DNA of 64,000 nucleotides from NCBI GenBank assembly GCA_949482135.1, contig CASYFC010000003.1:124001-188000 (forward strand), written 5' to 3'. This document shows positions 35,866-45,482 of this stretch, piece by piece. The notes under the pieces were generated by a model. The model was not told where the DNA came from. It ran no database searches and saw only the letters and a list, made by a program, of their open reading frames with translations. How positions within the stretch are numbered: the stretch's first letter is position 1; each line of letters begins with the position of its first letter. The stretch is from an uncultured Clostridia bacterium. Its GTDB lineage: Bacteria > Bacillota > Clostridia > TANB77 > CAG-508. The position numbers and the translations under genes are program-made.

Positions 35866-37758
35866 GTGGCTGTTGAAAAAATGAAACTTCTCAGCATAAC
35901 TGGAAAAGAAGAAAATATAGATGGTTTTATAGCAGAATATCTTTTAGATAGTGGAATTCAAACAGAAGATGCAGTTAAAGTATATGAAAAAAGTTGGAAT
36001 TTAACAAATTTTAGTTATGATTCAACTGCAAAAGATATGCTAAAAGAATGTAAAGGAATTTTGGATAAATATAAAATCAAATATAATGTAAATCTAGAAA
36101 GTGAAAAAATTGAAAAAAATTTAGATTATATAAATAGAATTTTAACTGATATAAAAACTACTCTAGATGGTTTTGAAACAACTATTCAAGAAAAGAAAAC
36201 ACAGCTTGAAGAATATAAAAGAAAATCAGAGCTGTTTAATAATGCCAAAGATTTGGATATAGATTTAAATAAATTATACAATTTAGAATATATCAGGTTT
36301 AGATATGGAAAAATTTTAAGAGAAAATTATGGAAAGCTAGAAAATAGTATAAAGGATTTAAATGCATTTTTGGTTAAAGCCTCAGATGATGGAACTTCAA
36401 AGTATATATGGGTAATGTGTTTTTCAAGTAAAGAAAATAGTGCTAAAGTAGATAGTTACTTAAATGTATATAAATTTGAAAGATTTAACTTGCCAGCAGA
36501 GCTAGATGGAAATCCTAAAGATATTTGGATGGAATGTGAAAAAGAAATTCATAAATTAAATTTCGAAATTGAAAACAAAGAAGATGAATTGGTAAGAATT
36601 GTAGATAGAGATGCTGAGGAATTAATAGAGTTATATGCTCAAATAAATTTATATATAAAAATAAATAATGTAAAAAAGTTTATGGCATATGATGAAAACG
36701 GATTATTTTATATTATCGGGTGGATACCTGCAAAAGAATTAACTACAGTATTACCCAAACTTTCAAAAGAAAAAGATGTTAAATATGTAGTAAAAAATCA
36801 TGATGAAGTTGCAAGTATTCCACCAACAAAATTAAAAAATAATAGAATAGTAAGACCTTTTGAAACAATAGTAAAAATGTATGGATTACCAAATTATACA
36901 GAATTGGATCCAACTACTTTTGTTGCTATAACAGCTTTTCTATTATTTGGATTTATGTTTGGTGATGTTGGACATGGTCTAGTTATATTTTTAATTGGTA
37001 TATTAATGGCAAAAAAGAAAATAGTAATGGGATCAGTTTTTGAAGCAGGAGGAATTGCTTCAATGATTTTTGGAATGCTTTATGGAAGTATTTTTGGAAA
37101 TGAAGAAATAATTCCAGCATTATTTATAAGACCAATGGAAAGTATACAAACAATGCTAGTTTATGGTATTGCAATTGGAGTAGTATTAATACTTTTAGCT
37201 ATGATACTTAATATTAGAAATGGTATTAAAAACAAAGATAAGAAAAAAATATTTTTAGATACAAATGGATTAGCTGGATTAATTTTTTATATAGTAGTTC
37301 TTGGAACTGGAGTATATTTTATTTTAAAAGGAAAAATGATTGCATCTTTAGGAATATTAAGTATATTTGTTATAATCCCATTACTTGCAATTATGTTTAA
37401 AGATTCAATAGCAAAAATAATATTTAAAGAAGAGAAAGAAGAAAAAAGTTCTTTATTTGAAAAGATATTTCATATTGTAGAAATTCTATTATCATTTGCA
37501 AGTAACACAATATCTTTTGTTAGAATTTCAGCATTTGCTATAAACCATGTAGGTTTATGTATGGCAATATATATATTATCAGATATGTTTTCAGGAACAG
37601 GAAGTTTAGCTGTTACTATATTTGGAAATTGCTTGGTAATAGTGTTAGAAGGGCTAATAGTAGGAATTCAGGTATTAAGACTAGAATACTACGAATTATT
37701 TAGCAGATTTTATACAGGTGATGGGAAAGAATATAAACCATTAAGAGAAAAAATTTAA
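35866..37758 (+). CDS. ntpI: V-type ATPase subunit I (a)
   Basis: 630 residues. The N-terminal half (about 1-330) is a cytoplasmic peripheral arm with long helices; the C-terminal half has seven or eight membrane helices, with PFETIVKMYGLPNYTELDPT at the junction and FGFMFGDVGHGL in the first helices. Ion pathway arginine expected in the segment GLIVGIQVLRLEYYELFSRF (R of VLRLEYYE). It forms the stator channel against the K ring. GTG start after AGGAGG. Confidence 0.94.
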   Translation: MAVEKMKLLSITGKEENIDGFIAEYLLDSGIQTEDAVKVYEKSWNLTNFSYDSTAKDMLKECKGILDKYKIKYNVNLESEKIEKNLDYINRILTDIKTTLDGFETTIQEKKTQLEEYKRKSELFNNAKDLDIDLNKLYNLEYIRFRYGKILRENYGKLENSIKDLNAFLVKASDDGTSKYIWVMCFSSKENSAKVDSYLNVYKFERFNLPAELDGNPKDIWMECEKEIHKLNFEIENKEDELVRIVDRDAEELIELYAQINLYIKINNVKKFMAYDENGLFYIIGWIPAKELTTVLPKLSKEKDVKYVVKNHDEVASIPPTKLKNNRIVRPFETIVKMYGLPNYTELDPTTFVAITAFLLFGFMFGDVGHGLVIFLIGILMAKKKIVMGSVFEAGGIASMIFGMLYGSIFGNEEIIPALFIRPMESIQTMLVYGIAIGVVLILLAMILNIRNGIKNKDKKKIFLDTNGLAGLIFYIVVLGTGVYFILKGKMIASLGILSIFVIIPLLAIMFKDSIAKIIFKEEKEEKSSLFEKIFHIVEILLSFASNTISFVRISAFAINHVGLCMAIYILSDMFSGTGSLAVTIFGNCLVIVLEGLIVGIQVLRLEYYELFSRFYTGDGKEYKPLREKI

Positions 37759-37821
37759 CTGCATCTTTAAAGATACAGATGAGAGGCACATTAAAGTGCA
37801 ATTGAAAGGGGACAAAAGAAA

Positions 37822-38256
37822 ATGAAAAGAAAAATTTTAATAGTAGTTTTAGGAATGATTTTATTATTAGGAGTTTTATCAACAACAACTTTAGCAACAA
37901 GCAGAAATTCCAAAAATGAAGTTACACAAGAAATGGTCCAATCAATGGTAGATGAAAAAGTTAGTACAGCAGTATCTTCTGCAGTATCACAAATGCAAGC
38001 AGAAGTTCAAGCCAAGGATGAAAATGAAAAGCAAGAAAATAAATCAAATGGAATAGGAATGATAGCAGCAGCAATTGCTACAGGCCTTGGATGTATTGGC
38101 GCTGGTATAGCAGTTGCAGTAGTTGCTTCTAGTGCTGTTGGAGCGATAAGTGAAAATCCATCACTTTTAGGTAAAACAATAATATTTGCAGGTCTTGCTG
38201 AAGGTATTGCGATATATGGGCTTATTATAGCAATCATGATTTTAAATAAAGTTTAG
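37822..38256 (+). CDS. ntpK: V-type ATPase subunit K (c ring) with N-terminal extension
   Basis: 144 residues. The last 70 form one helical hairpin: IGMIAAAIATGLGCIGAGIA, the loop SENPSLLG, and FAGLAEGIAIYGLIIA with the ion-binding glutamate. Preceding it is an unusual extension: a hydrophobic segment resembling a signal peptide (about 5-24, then TTTLAT) and some 45 polar residues with MVDEKVSTAVSSAVSQMQAE. The Gln and Ser/Thr ligands usual in sodium-binding c subunits are not seen beside the glutamate, so proton use is more likely, by inference. GGGG precedes the ATG. Confidence 0.9.
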   Translation: MKRKILIVVLGMILLLGVLSTTTLATSRNSKNEVTQEMVQSMVDEKVSTAVSSAVSQMQAEVQAKDENEKQENKSNGIGMIAAAIATGLGCIGAGIAVAVVASSAVGAISENPSLLGKTIIFAGLAEGIAIYGLIIAIMILNKV

Positions 38257-38267
38257 GAGAAAATATT

Positions 38268-38513
38268 ATGAGAATGGTTTGCATTAGCAGAAGTAATGAT
38301 ATAGCAATAGGATTAAGGCTTGCAGGAGTACAAAGCTTTTTTATTAGAGATGAAAATAAAATAAAAGAAAAAATTGCAGAGCTTTCAAAAGATGCAGATG
38401 TTGGGATTCTTAATGTTACTGAAGAGGTTTATGAAATGGCAAAAATCGAATTAGATGAAATTTCAAAAATTCAAGACTTACCATTAGTAGTTAAAATTCC
38501 AAATTCAAAATAA
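38268..38513 (+). CDS. ntpF: V-type ATPase subunit F
   Basis: 81 residues, somewhat short for subunit F (about 100). Rossmann-like small protein on the central stalk beside subunit D: RSNDIAIGLRLAG, then DVGILNVTEEVYEM, and PLVVKIPNS at the end, all typical. TAGGAGA precedes the ATG, 11 bases after the K gene. Confidence 0.9.
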   Translation: MRMVCISRSNDIAIGLRLAGVQSFFIRDENKIKEKIAELSKDADVGILNVTEEVYEMAKIELDEISKIQDLPLVVKIPNSK

Positions 38514-38553
38514 TACTTATTTTTAATGAAATCAGAAAGGAATAAACTTTTAA

Positions 38554-39165
38554 ATGACTGATATTACAAAAAAGATAGAAAAAATAGAAAAAAATTGTAT
38601 AGATACAGCAAAAAAAGAACTTGCTTTATTAAAAAACAAAAATGACCAAATTTCTGAAGAAAAGATTTCAGAAAAAGTAAATAATTATAAAACTGAACTT
38701 GCTGAAAAATATCAAGAAGAACTTAATAAATTAAAAAGAGAGTTTAATAAAAATATTTTCGATTATGAAATAGAAGGTAAAAAGAAAGTAAGTGAAAAAA
38801 GAGAAGAACTATTACAAAAAATAGAAAATAGAATAGTAGAAGAATTTAAAAACTTTGTAAATACACCAGAATATGATAAATTTTTAGAATCTAAAATTCA
38901 AGAAGCCAAAACTCCTGAAATATATTTTCAACCTGTAGAATATACGATATATATAACAGAAAATGATTACAACAAGTATTATGAAAAAATACGAAATACT
39001 GAATTATTTAGCCAAGATATGAACTCAAAATCTAATGTAACTATAGAGAGAATCAGTAATAGCTATATAGGCGGATGTATTATTTTAGATAGAAAAAACA
39101 ATATGTATATAGATAATACAATTAGAACTGATATATCACAAAAAATAAAAGAGATTAATATATAA
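38554..39165 (+). CDS. ntpE: V-type ATPase subunit E
   Basis: 203 residues. Peripheral stalk subunit: the first 110 residues are a Lys/Glu coiled coil, the remainder a globular head with YIGGCIILDRKNNMYIDNT, the conserved C-terminal segment of subunit E. GAAAGG precedes the ATG. It pairs with the G/H-like subunit encoded first in the operon. Confidence 0.88.
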   Translation: MTDITKKIEKIEKNCIDTAKKELALLKNKNDQISEEKISEKVNNYKTELAEKYQEELNKLKREFNKNIFDYEIEGKKKVSEKREELLQKIENRIVEEFKNFVNTPEYDKFLESKIQEAKTPEIYFQPVEYTIYITENDYNKYYEKIRNTELFSQDMNSKSNVTIERISNSYIGGCIILDRKNNMYIDNTIRTDISQKIKEINI

Positions 39166-39189
39166 TTTCAAAAGATAGAGGTGAACAAA

Positions 39190-40965
39190 TTGCAGGAAAA
39201 AACTATAATTTCAATAAATGGACCAGTTGTAAAAGCTAGAGGTGAAGCAGATTTTGCTATGCACGATTTAGTAATAGTAGGAGCATCTCAATTGGTAGGT
39301 GAAGTTATAAAATTAGATAGAGATGTTGCTACAATACAGGTTTATGAAGAAACAAGTGGACTAAAAATAGGAGATAAAGTTTTAGGTACAGGTGAACCTT
39401 TAAGTGTTGGTTTAGGACCAGGTCTTATAGGAAATGTATATGATGGTATGGGAAGATCTTTAAAAGGCTTTGGAGAAGCTTTTGGGGATTTTTTGAAGTC
39501 TGAAAACGCTATTAATATTGGAACATTAGATAAAAATCGTAAATGGCATTTTTGGCCTAAGCTTCAAATTGGAAGTACAGTTTCTTTTAATACTATTTTA
39601 GGAGAAGTAAAAGAAACAGAAGTAATAAATAATAAAATAATGAATCCTCATAATTTTGATGGGGAATTAACCTATATAGCATTAGAAGGAGATTATACAA
39701 TATCAGATGTAATCGCAAAAATAAAAATAGAAAATAAAGAATATGAAATTACAATGGCTCAAAAATGGCCAGTAAGACATCAAAGGCCATATAAAGAAAG
39801 ATTAACTGCAAGTACACCTTTAATAACTGGTCAAAGAGTTATAGATACAATGTTTCCAATTGCAAAAGGAGGAACAGCAATGATACCAGGAGGATTTGGA
39901 ACTGGTAAAACTATGCTTCAACATCAAATTGCAAAATGGTCAGATAGTGATATTATAGTTTATATAGGTTGTGGTGAAAGAGGAAATGAGATGACAGAAG
40001 TTTTAGAAGATTTCCCAAAACTTATTGATCCAAAAACAGGAAGACCATTAATGGAAAAAACTATTTTAATTGCTAATACTTCAAATATGCCTGTTGCAGC
40101 AAGAGAAACATCAATTTATACAGGGATAACAATTGCAGAATACTATAGAGACATGGGATATCATGTTGCAATAATGGCAGATTCAACTTCAAGATGGGCA
40201 GAAGCTTTAAGAGAAATATCGGGACGTTTGGAAGAAATGCCAGCAGAAGAGGGATATCCATCATATTTGCCATCAAGATTATCACAAGTATATGGTAGAG
40301 CAGGATTAGTAAAAAGCTTTAATAATGAGATTGGTTCTGTATCTATGATTGGTGCTGTATCGCCACAAGGATCAGACTTTTCAGAACCTGTAACCCAAAA
40401 CACAAAAAGATTTGTTCATGTATTTTGGGGATTAGATAGAGAGTTAGCATATTCAAGACATTATCCAGCAGTAAATTGGAAAATAAGTTATAGTGAATAT
40501 TTAGATAGACTAGAAGATTGGTTTATAACTAATATAAACGAAAATTTTACAAAGGATAGAATAGAAATTGTTAAATTGCTTCAAGAAGAAAATGAACTCC
40601 AAGAAATAGCAAAAGTAGTAGGACAAGATGTTTTATCAGATACAAAAAAATTAGTTTTAGAAACTTGTAGAGCAATAAGATTAGGATTTTTGCAACAAAG
40701 TGCTGTAAGTGAAAATGATACTTATGTACCAATTGAAAAACAATATAAAATGATGAGTACAATTTTAAAATTATACACAATATCTTTAAAACTTGTAGAA
40801 AAAGGAGTTCCACTTTCAAGAATTAAAGGAATAGGACTTTTTGATGAATATATAAAATTAAAATTTAATGTTAGAAATGATCAATTATTTAAGTTTGATG
40901 AATTTAATAATAAAGTAGTAAAAGAATTAAAACAGGTAAATGAAGAATATAAAGAGCATTGCTAA
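39190..40965 (+). CDS. ntpA: V-type ATPase catalytic subunit A
   Basis: 591 residues. Catalytic subunit, with the N-terminal beta barrel, the non-homologous insert, and the nucleotide domain. The Walker A loop is GGFGTGKTM near residue 236, slightly varied from GPFGSGKT. IVYIGCGERGNEMTEVL holds the catalytic glutamate and ADSTSRWAEALREISGRLEE the Walker B region. GAGGTG six bases before TTG at 39190 sets the start; the in-frame GTG at 39181 lies inside that site. Confidence 0.96.
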   Translation: MQEKTIISINGPVVKARGEADFAMHDLVIVGASQLVGEVIKLDRDVATIQVYEETSGLKIGDKVLGTGEPLSVGLGPGLIGNVYDGMGRSLKGFGEAFGDFLKSENAINIGTLDKNRKWHFWPKLQIGSTVSFNTILGEVKETEVINNKIMNPHNFDGELTYIALEGDYTISDVIAKIKIENKEYEITMAQKWPVRHQRPYKERLTASTPLITGQRVIDTMFPIAKGGTAMIPGGFGTGKTMLQHQIAKWSDSDIIVYIGCGERGNEMTEVLEDFPKLIDPKTGRPLMEKTILIANTSNMPVAARETSIYTGITIAEYYRDMGYHVAIMADSTSRWAEALREISGRLEEMPAEEGYPSYLPSRLSQVYGRAGLVKSFNNEIGSVSMIGAVSPQGSDFSEPVTQNTKRFVHVFWGLDRELAYSRHYPAVNWKISYSEYLDRLEDWFITNINENFTKDRIEIVKLLQEENELQEIAKVVGQDVLSDTKKLVLETCRAIRLGFLQQSAVSENDTYVPIEKQYKMMSTILKLYTISLKLVEKGVPLSRIKGIGLFDEYIKLKFNVRNDQLFKFDEFNNKVVKELKQVNEEYKEHC

Positions 40966-40995
40966 TGCACATGATAAAAAGGAAGAGGTGAAATC

Positions 40996-42330
40996 TTGAA
41001 AATACAATACTTAGGATTAGAACATATTAATGGTCCATTAGTATATTTAAAAACACCAAAGGATATTTCATATAATGAACAAGTAGAATTAGTGTTAAAA
41101 TCAGGCGAAAAAAGAATAGGCAATGTAATTGCAGTAGATGAAAATGTTACTGTAATTCAGGTTTATGAAGGAACAGAAGGATTAAACATAACAGGAGTAA
41201 AAACTGAATTAAAAGGAAAAGCTCTACAAGTTAAGCTTTCTAGAAATGTTTTAGGTAGAGTTTTTAATGGAGTTGGTGAACCAATAGATGGTCTTGGTGA
41301 ATTAGAAGAATATGTTGAAAGAGATATAAACGGACAACCAATGAATCCTATTGCAAGAAAATATCCAAGAAATTATATAGAAACAGGTATATCAGCAATA
41401 GATGCTTTAATGACATTAATTCGTGGTCAAAAACTACCAATATTTTCAGGAAGTGGTATAAACCATAATGATTTAGCAGAACAAATTATTAGGCAAGCAA
41501 ATATTAAAGATGATGAAAATTTTGCAATAATTTTTGGTCTTATGGGAGCTGAATATGAAACAGCAGAATTTTTCAAAAAAAGTTTTCAAGAAAATGGAGT
41601 TCTATCAAAAGTTGCAATTTTTCAAAACTTATCTAATGATCCATCAATAGAAAGAATTTTAACTCCTAAAGTTGCATTAACTTGTGCAGAATATTTAGCC
41701 TTTGATTTAGATATGCATGTATTAGTTATTTTAACAGATATGACAGCATATGCAGAAGCTTTAAGAGAAGTTTCAACTCTAAAAGGAGAAATTCCAAGTA
41801 GAAAAGGTTATCCTGGATACTTATATAGTGATTTAGCTTCAATATATGAAAGAGCTGGAATGCTTAAAAATAAAAAAGGTTCAATAACACAAATTCCAAT
41901 TCTTACAATGCCAAATGATGATATTTCACATCCAATTCCAGATTTAACAGGTTATATAACAGAAGGTCAAATTGTTTTGGGTAGAGAATTATATATGCAA
42001 GGAGTAAATCCTCCAATTAATATATTAGATTCACTTTCGAGATTAATGAAAGATGGAATTGGCAAAGGATATACAAGAGAAGACCATCAAAAAATATCAA
42101 ATCAATTATTTGCCTCATACTCTAAAGTACAAGATGTTAGAGCATTAGCTAAAGTATTAGGTGAGAATGATTTATCAGAGACAGATAAAAAATATATGGA
42201 ATTTGGAGAAGTTTTTGAAAAAAGATTTTTAAGTCAAGGAAAATTTAAGAATAGAACAATAAACGAAACACTCGATTTAGCTTTAGAAATTTTGCATATA
42301 TTACCAAAAGAAGAATTAACTAATTTATGA
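40996..42330 (+). CDS. ntpB: V-type ATPase regulatory subunit B
   Basis: 444 residues, non-catalytic nucleotide-binding partner of A, without a Walker A motif ([14 protein letters not shown] in its place). [15 protein letters not shown] and [15 protein letters not shown] are typical. TTG start after AGAGGTG. Thirty bases downstream of ntpA. Confidence 0.96.
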   Translation: MKIQYLGLEHINGPLVYLKTPKDISYNEQVELVLKSGEKRIGNVIAVDENVTVIQVYEGTEGLNITGVKTELKGKALQVKLSRNVLGRVFNGVGEPIDGLGELEEYVERDINGQPMNPIARKYPRNYIETGISAIDALMTLIRGQKLPIFSGSGINHNDLAEQIIRQANIKDDENFAIIFGLMGAEYETAEFFKKSFQENGVLSKVAIFQNLSNDPSIERILTPKVALTCAEYLAFDLDMHVLVILTDMTAYAEALREVSTLKGEIPSRKGYPGYLYSDLASIYERAGMLKNKKGSITQIPILTMPNDDISHPIPDLTGYITEGQIVLGRELYMQGVNPPINILDSLSRLMKDGIGKGYTREDHQKISNQLFASYSKVQDVRALAKVLGENDLSETDKKYMEFGEVFEKRFLSQGKFKNRTINETLDLALEILHILPKEELTNL

Positions 42331-42343
42331 TTAAAGAGGGATT

Positions 42344-42958
42344 ATGAGTAATAGTTATTTACCAACTAAAAGTAATTTAATAAAATTGCAAGAGTCATTA
42401 AAAATTACTAAACAAGGACATGAATTACTTGAAAGAAAAAGATTAATTTTATCAAAAGAGCTTGAAAAATATATAGATAAAACAAAACAAGTATATAATG
42501 AACTTTATAATATGATGAATGAAGGAAAAAAACTTGTAAGAAATGTTAATACAGATATAGGAATTGATAATTTTACTAATATTTCTAATGGAGTAAAAAT
42601 TGATAATTATATTGATATAAAAAATAAAACCCTAATGGGGTGTGAAATTCCTTCAGCGGTGCATAAAAGAGAAATTATAAAAAGAAATTATGGGTTTTAT
42701 AATACAACAAATACAGTTGATGAAGCGATTTTTAAGTTTAATGAAATACAAGAAAAGTTAATTGAATATGCAATATTAGAAAATACAGTATCAAGATTAA
42801 AAACTGAAATAAATAGAGTAGGAGAAAGGGCAAATGCGCTTCAAAATATTATAATTCCAGAAAATGAAAAAAATTTAAAACAAATATCAAATATACTTGA
42901 TGAACGTGAAAGAGAAGAGTTTGCTAGACTTAAAGTTATTAAAAAAAGGATGAATTAA
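42344..42958 (+). CDS. ntpD: V-type ATPase subunit D
   Basis: 204 residues. Central rotor axle: two long helices, the first around PTKSNLIKLQESLKITKQGH and the second from about 130 to the end, with TEINRVGERANALQNIIIP as the family signature. AGAGGG precedes the ATG. Last gene of the operon, followed by a terminator. Operon order is G/H-like, C, I, K, F, E, A, B, D. Confidence 0.93.
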   Translation: MSNSYLPTKSNLIKLQESLKITKQGHELLERKRLILSKELEKYIDKTKQVYNELYNMMNEGKKLVRNVNTDIGIDNFTNISNGVKIDNYIDIKNKTLMGCEIPSAVHKREIIKRNYGFYNTTNTVDEAIFKFNEIQEKLIEYAILENTVSRLKTEINRVGERANALQNIIIPENEKNLKQISNILDEREREEFARLKVIKKRMN

Positions 42959-42965
42959 AATGTAA

Positions 42966-43006
42966 TAAAAGAAGTACTTAAAATATTTTAGGTACTTCTT
43001 TTTATA
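42966..43006. terminator. Bidirectional terminator
   Basis: AAGAAGTAC (42969-42977) pairs with GTACTTCTT (42992-43000), extended by further A-T pairs, with T-run on the plus side and A-rich left flank. Between ntpD and convergent mscL. Confidence 0.85.
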
Positions 43007-43010
43007 ATTT

Positions 43011-43490
43011 TTATTCATTTACAGTAGTTGTGACATTTTCAAGCGTAGAAGTACAATGAGCACATCTAGTAGCTTTATATGGAATTTCGCTATAGCAGTA
43101 AGGACAAATTTTAACGGTAGGTTCTAAAGCAGGTTCTTCTTTTTTTGTCTTTCCTAATTTTTTATTTAATTTTTCTGCTTGTCCTAAACTGATTGCTTCC
43201 ATTTTTTTATTAAATTTATTTAAATATGTAATAGCCAAAAAAATGGAAAATGCAATTATTAAAAAGTTAACAATAGCAGTAATAAAATTTCCATATTTTA
43301 TAGAAACATTACCAACAGTAAACATCATATCTGAAAAATCAATTCTTCCTGTAAATATAGATACTGCAGGCATTATAATATCTGATACTAATGAATTAAT
43401 TATAGATTGAAATGCACCACCGATTACAACACCAACTGCTAAATCCATAATATTTCCACGTGTAGCAAATTTTTTGAATTCTTTTAACAT
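43011..43490 (-). CDS. mscL: Large-conductance mechanosensitive channel with zinc ribbon
   Basis: 159 residues. Residues 1-100 are MscL: LKEFKKFATRGNIMDLAVGV with gate helix VGVVIGGAFQSIINSLVSDI, a periplasmic loop, and a second helix FITAIVNFLIIAFSIFLA. It releases solutes on hypo-osmotic shock. The C-terminal end carries a zinc ribbon, CPYC..CAHC, beyond the usual helical bundle. GGGGGA before ATG 43490 defines the start. Confidence 0.94.
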   Translation of the reverse strand: MLKEFKKFATRGNIMDLAVGVVIGGAFQSIINSLVSDIIMPAVSIFTGRIDFSDMMFTVGNVSIKYGNFITAIVNFLIIAFSIFLAITYLNKFNKKMEAISLGQAEKLNKKLGKTKKEEPALEPTVKICPYCYSEIPYKATRCAHCTSTLENVTTTVNE

Positions 43491-43637
43491 ATTAAAATCC
43501 CCCATATATTTTTATAACTACAAAATTATATATACTAATTGTCGTTTTTGTCAATAATGCAATTAGAAATTATAGTTTACAAAGTAACAAATTGTATATA
43601 TAATAAGCTTAATATTAAATTAGAAAGAGGGTTTTTT

Positions 43638-44204
43638 ATGAAAAAAGTAGCTGTTTTACTTGCGGAAGGATTTGAAGAAATAGAAGCATTAACAGTAGTT
43701 GATGTTTTAAGAAGAGCAAAGATTACTTGTGATATGGTTAGTATAAAAAATCAAACAGTTTATGGAGCTCATAGTATAGAAGTAAAAGCAGATAAGATAA
43801 TTGATGAAAATTTAAATAAGTATGATATGGTGGTTTTACCTGGTGGACTTCCAGGAGCAGAGAATTTAGCAAAAGATGAGAGAGTTTTAGAAGTACTTAG
43901 AAATTTTAGTAATGATAAAACAAAATATATAGGAGCCATTTGTGCTTCACCAGCAATAGTTTTATCTAAAGCAGAAATAGAGAAAGGAAAATTTATTACT
44001 TCATATCCAGACTCAGAATATGAACAAATGCTTGAAAAGGCAAATTATGTTGATGAGCTTGTAGTTGTTGATAACAATTTAATTACAAGTCGTGGACCAG
44101 CTACAACAATGTTGTTTGCATATAAATTAGTAGATGTTTTAGATGGAGATAGTAAAAAGTTAAAAGAAGGAATGCTTTGGAATAAATTAGAAGAGGAAGA
44201 GTAG
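43638..44204 (+). CDS. DJ-1/PfpI family protein (YajL-like)
   Basis: 188 residues. Glutamate in AEGFEEIEA, and nucleophilic cysteine in GAICASPAIVL (about residue 105), with PGGLPGAENL before it and TSRGPATTM after. Relatives act as chaperones or glyoxalase-like repair enzymes; substrate is uncertain. GAGGG precedes the ATG. Monocistronic; a perfect promoter for the next gene starts 14 bases after its stop. Confidence 0.9.
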   Translation: MKKVAVLLAEGFEEIEALTVVDVLRRAKITCDMVSIKNQTVYGAHSIEVKADKIIDENLNKYDMVVLPGGLPGAENLAKDERVLEVLRNFSNDKTKYIGAICASPAIVLSKAEIEKGKFITSYPDSEYEQMLEKANYVDELVVVDNNLITSRGPATTMLFAYKLVDVLDGDSKKLKEGMLWNKLEEEE

Positions 44205-44217
44205 ATTAACATAAATA

Positions 44218-44246
44218 TTGACAAAGTAAAAAAATGATGTTATTAT
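44218..44246 (+). promoter_or_regulatory. Consensus promoter of the DUF5662-like gene
   Basis: TTGACA (44218-44223), exactly 17 bases, TATTAT (44241-44246). Leader of about 65 bases ending in AAAGGAGGG. Confidence 0.85.
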
Positions 44247-44320
44247 TGCACCTATAGAAGCATAGGAATTAGTGAGATATGAAGTTTATATCTTACGCCA
44301 ACATATTAAAGGAGGGTACT

Positions 44321-45334
44321 ATGTTAAAAATTGGCTGTGAGGATATCAAAGTTGGGAATCGGGTAATTTTACCTGAAGCATGGCATGAAAAGGTTATGGA
44401 CTTTGGAAATCTTAAGAGCTGTGCATATGAATTTGAGGTTGAAGAGATTGTCAAACATAAGGCAAATAAAGAAACCTACTATTTATGCAAGCCAGCCAAA
44501 AAGGAAAAAAGTGTAAAGATTGCATTTTCTGAAACTGCAATAAAATATTTATTTGGTCAGGAAGTGCAGGACCAGAATATTGGTCTGTCTTTTAAAGATT
44601 TTCTTCCTTTTGAAGATACACACCTTTTGGTAACTAGCGTGAGAAACCCGAATGAAGTTATTCCTGGTATTTTTAAAATTGAAACAGAACTGGTTCAGAT
44701 AAAAGAAGATGCAGTTGAAGTAATCTGTTTGAATTTTAAACTGGACTTCACCAATGGTAGTGGTTTTTCTTCCATTCGTTTGTTTTGCGATGGTAATAAG
44801 AAATCCACTTGGAAGTTGTTGTATAGCACAGACATTTCCTGTATGACTGAGTATGAGCAGATGTTCCAAGATACAATGATTCACAAAATGTATGTAGAAA
44901 GAAGCTGTGATAAGCTTGCTGCTTATCTTGAAAGGGAAGGCGCTGTAGAGCATGCAAAGGCACTACGGGAACGTGCAAAGGTTCACGATAACAGTAAAAT
45001 TTGCTATGAGGATGAGTTGAGTGCTTTGTCCAGAATCATTAATGACAAATCATGTCTTAAGGATTCTTCTAAGCAGTTGTCTCCTATTAAACAGGATTCA
45101 ATCAAACTGCATTGGAAACACAATTCGCACCACCCAGAGCATTTCAAGACAGCAATTGATATGAGCAAATTGGATATCATGGAAATGTGCTGTGATTGGC
45201 ATGCCAGGTCTACTCAGTATGGCACTGATTTTTTGGAGTTTGTGGAAAAGCGTCAGGCAGACCGTTTTCACTTCCCAGAGTGGATGTTTGCAGAAATTTG
45301 GCACTATTGTAAAGTGCTGGCTGCTGAAATTTAA
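44321..45334 (+). CDS. DUF5662-type protein with unknown N-terminal domain, GC-richer
   Basis: 337 residues. The last 130 match what I know of DUF5662: a region around HAKALRERAKVHDNSK, then LHWKHNSHHPEHF and IMEMCCDWHARSTQYG, with several histidines and an aspartate that could coordinate metal as in HD-type proteins. DUF5662 is frequent in phages and mobile regions. The N-terminal 200 residues are not recognised. Codon use is GC-richer than neighbours. ATG follows AAAGGAGGG; it has its own promoter and terminator. Confidence 0.75.
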   Translation: MLKIGCEDIKVGNRVILPEAWHEKVMDFGNLKSCAYEFEVEEIVKHKANKETYYLCKPAKKEKSVKIAFSETAIKYLFGQEVQDQNIGLSFKDFLPFEDTHLLVTSVRNPNEVIPGIFKIETELVQIKEDAVEVICLNFKLDFTNGSGFSSIRLFCDGNKKSTWKLLYSTDISCMTEYEQMFQDTMIHKMYVERSCDKLAAYLEREGAVEHAKALRERAKVHDNSKICYEDELSALSRIINDKSCLKDSSKQLSPIKQDSIKLHWKHNSHHPEHFKTAIDMSKLDIMEMCCDWHARSTQYGTDFLEFVEKRQADRFHFPEWMFAEIWHYCKVLAAEI

Positions 45335-45346
45335 TATGTAAATATA

Positions 45347-45384
45347 AAAGGGTAGACTCATAACTCTGAGTCTACCCTTTTTAT
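45347..45384 (+). terminator. Intrinsic terminator
   Basis: AAAGGGTAGACTCA (45347-45360) pairs with its complement at 45367-45380, then TTTT. Confidence 0.9.
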
Positions 45385-45410
45385 ATAAAGATAATCTTTT
45401 ACATAATATC

Positions 45411-45439
45411 TTGCAAAATGTTAAAAATAGTATTATAAT
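45411..45439 (+). promoter_or_regulatory. ldh promoter
   Basis: TTGCAA (45411-45416), 17-base spacer, TATAAT (45434-45439), about 43 bases before the ldh start. Confidence 0.8.
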
Positions 45440-45482
45440 AATCAATTGAGAAAATTATTTTAAATATAAGGAGAAGATTATT

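Noticed and set aside
38007..38237. Minus-strand alanine/proline/isoleucine-rich frame in the V-ATPase K gene
   Set aside because: Mirror of the Ala/Gly-rich c-ring helices; no ribosome site.
44549..44978. Antisense reading frames inside the DUF5662-like gene
   Set aside because: They arise from its different base composition and lack start signals; the plus-strand frame has a consensus promoter, GGAGG and recognisable domain.
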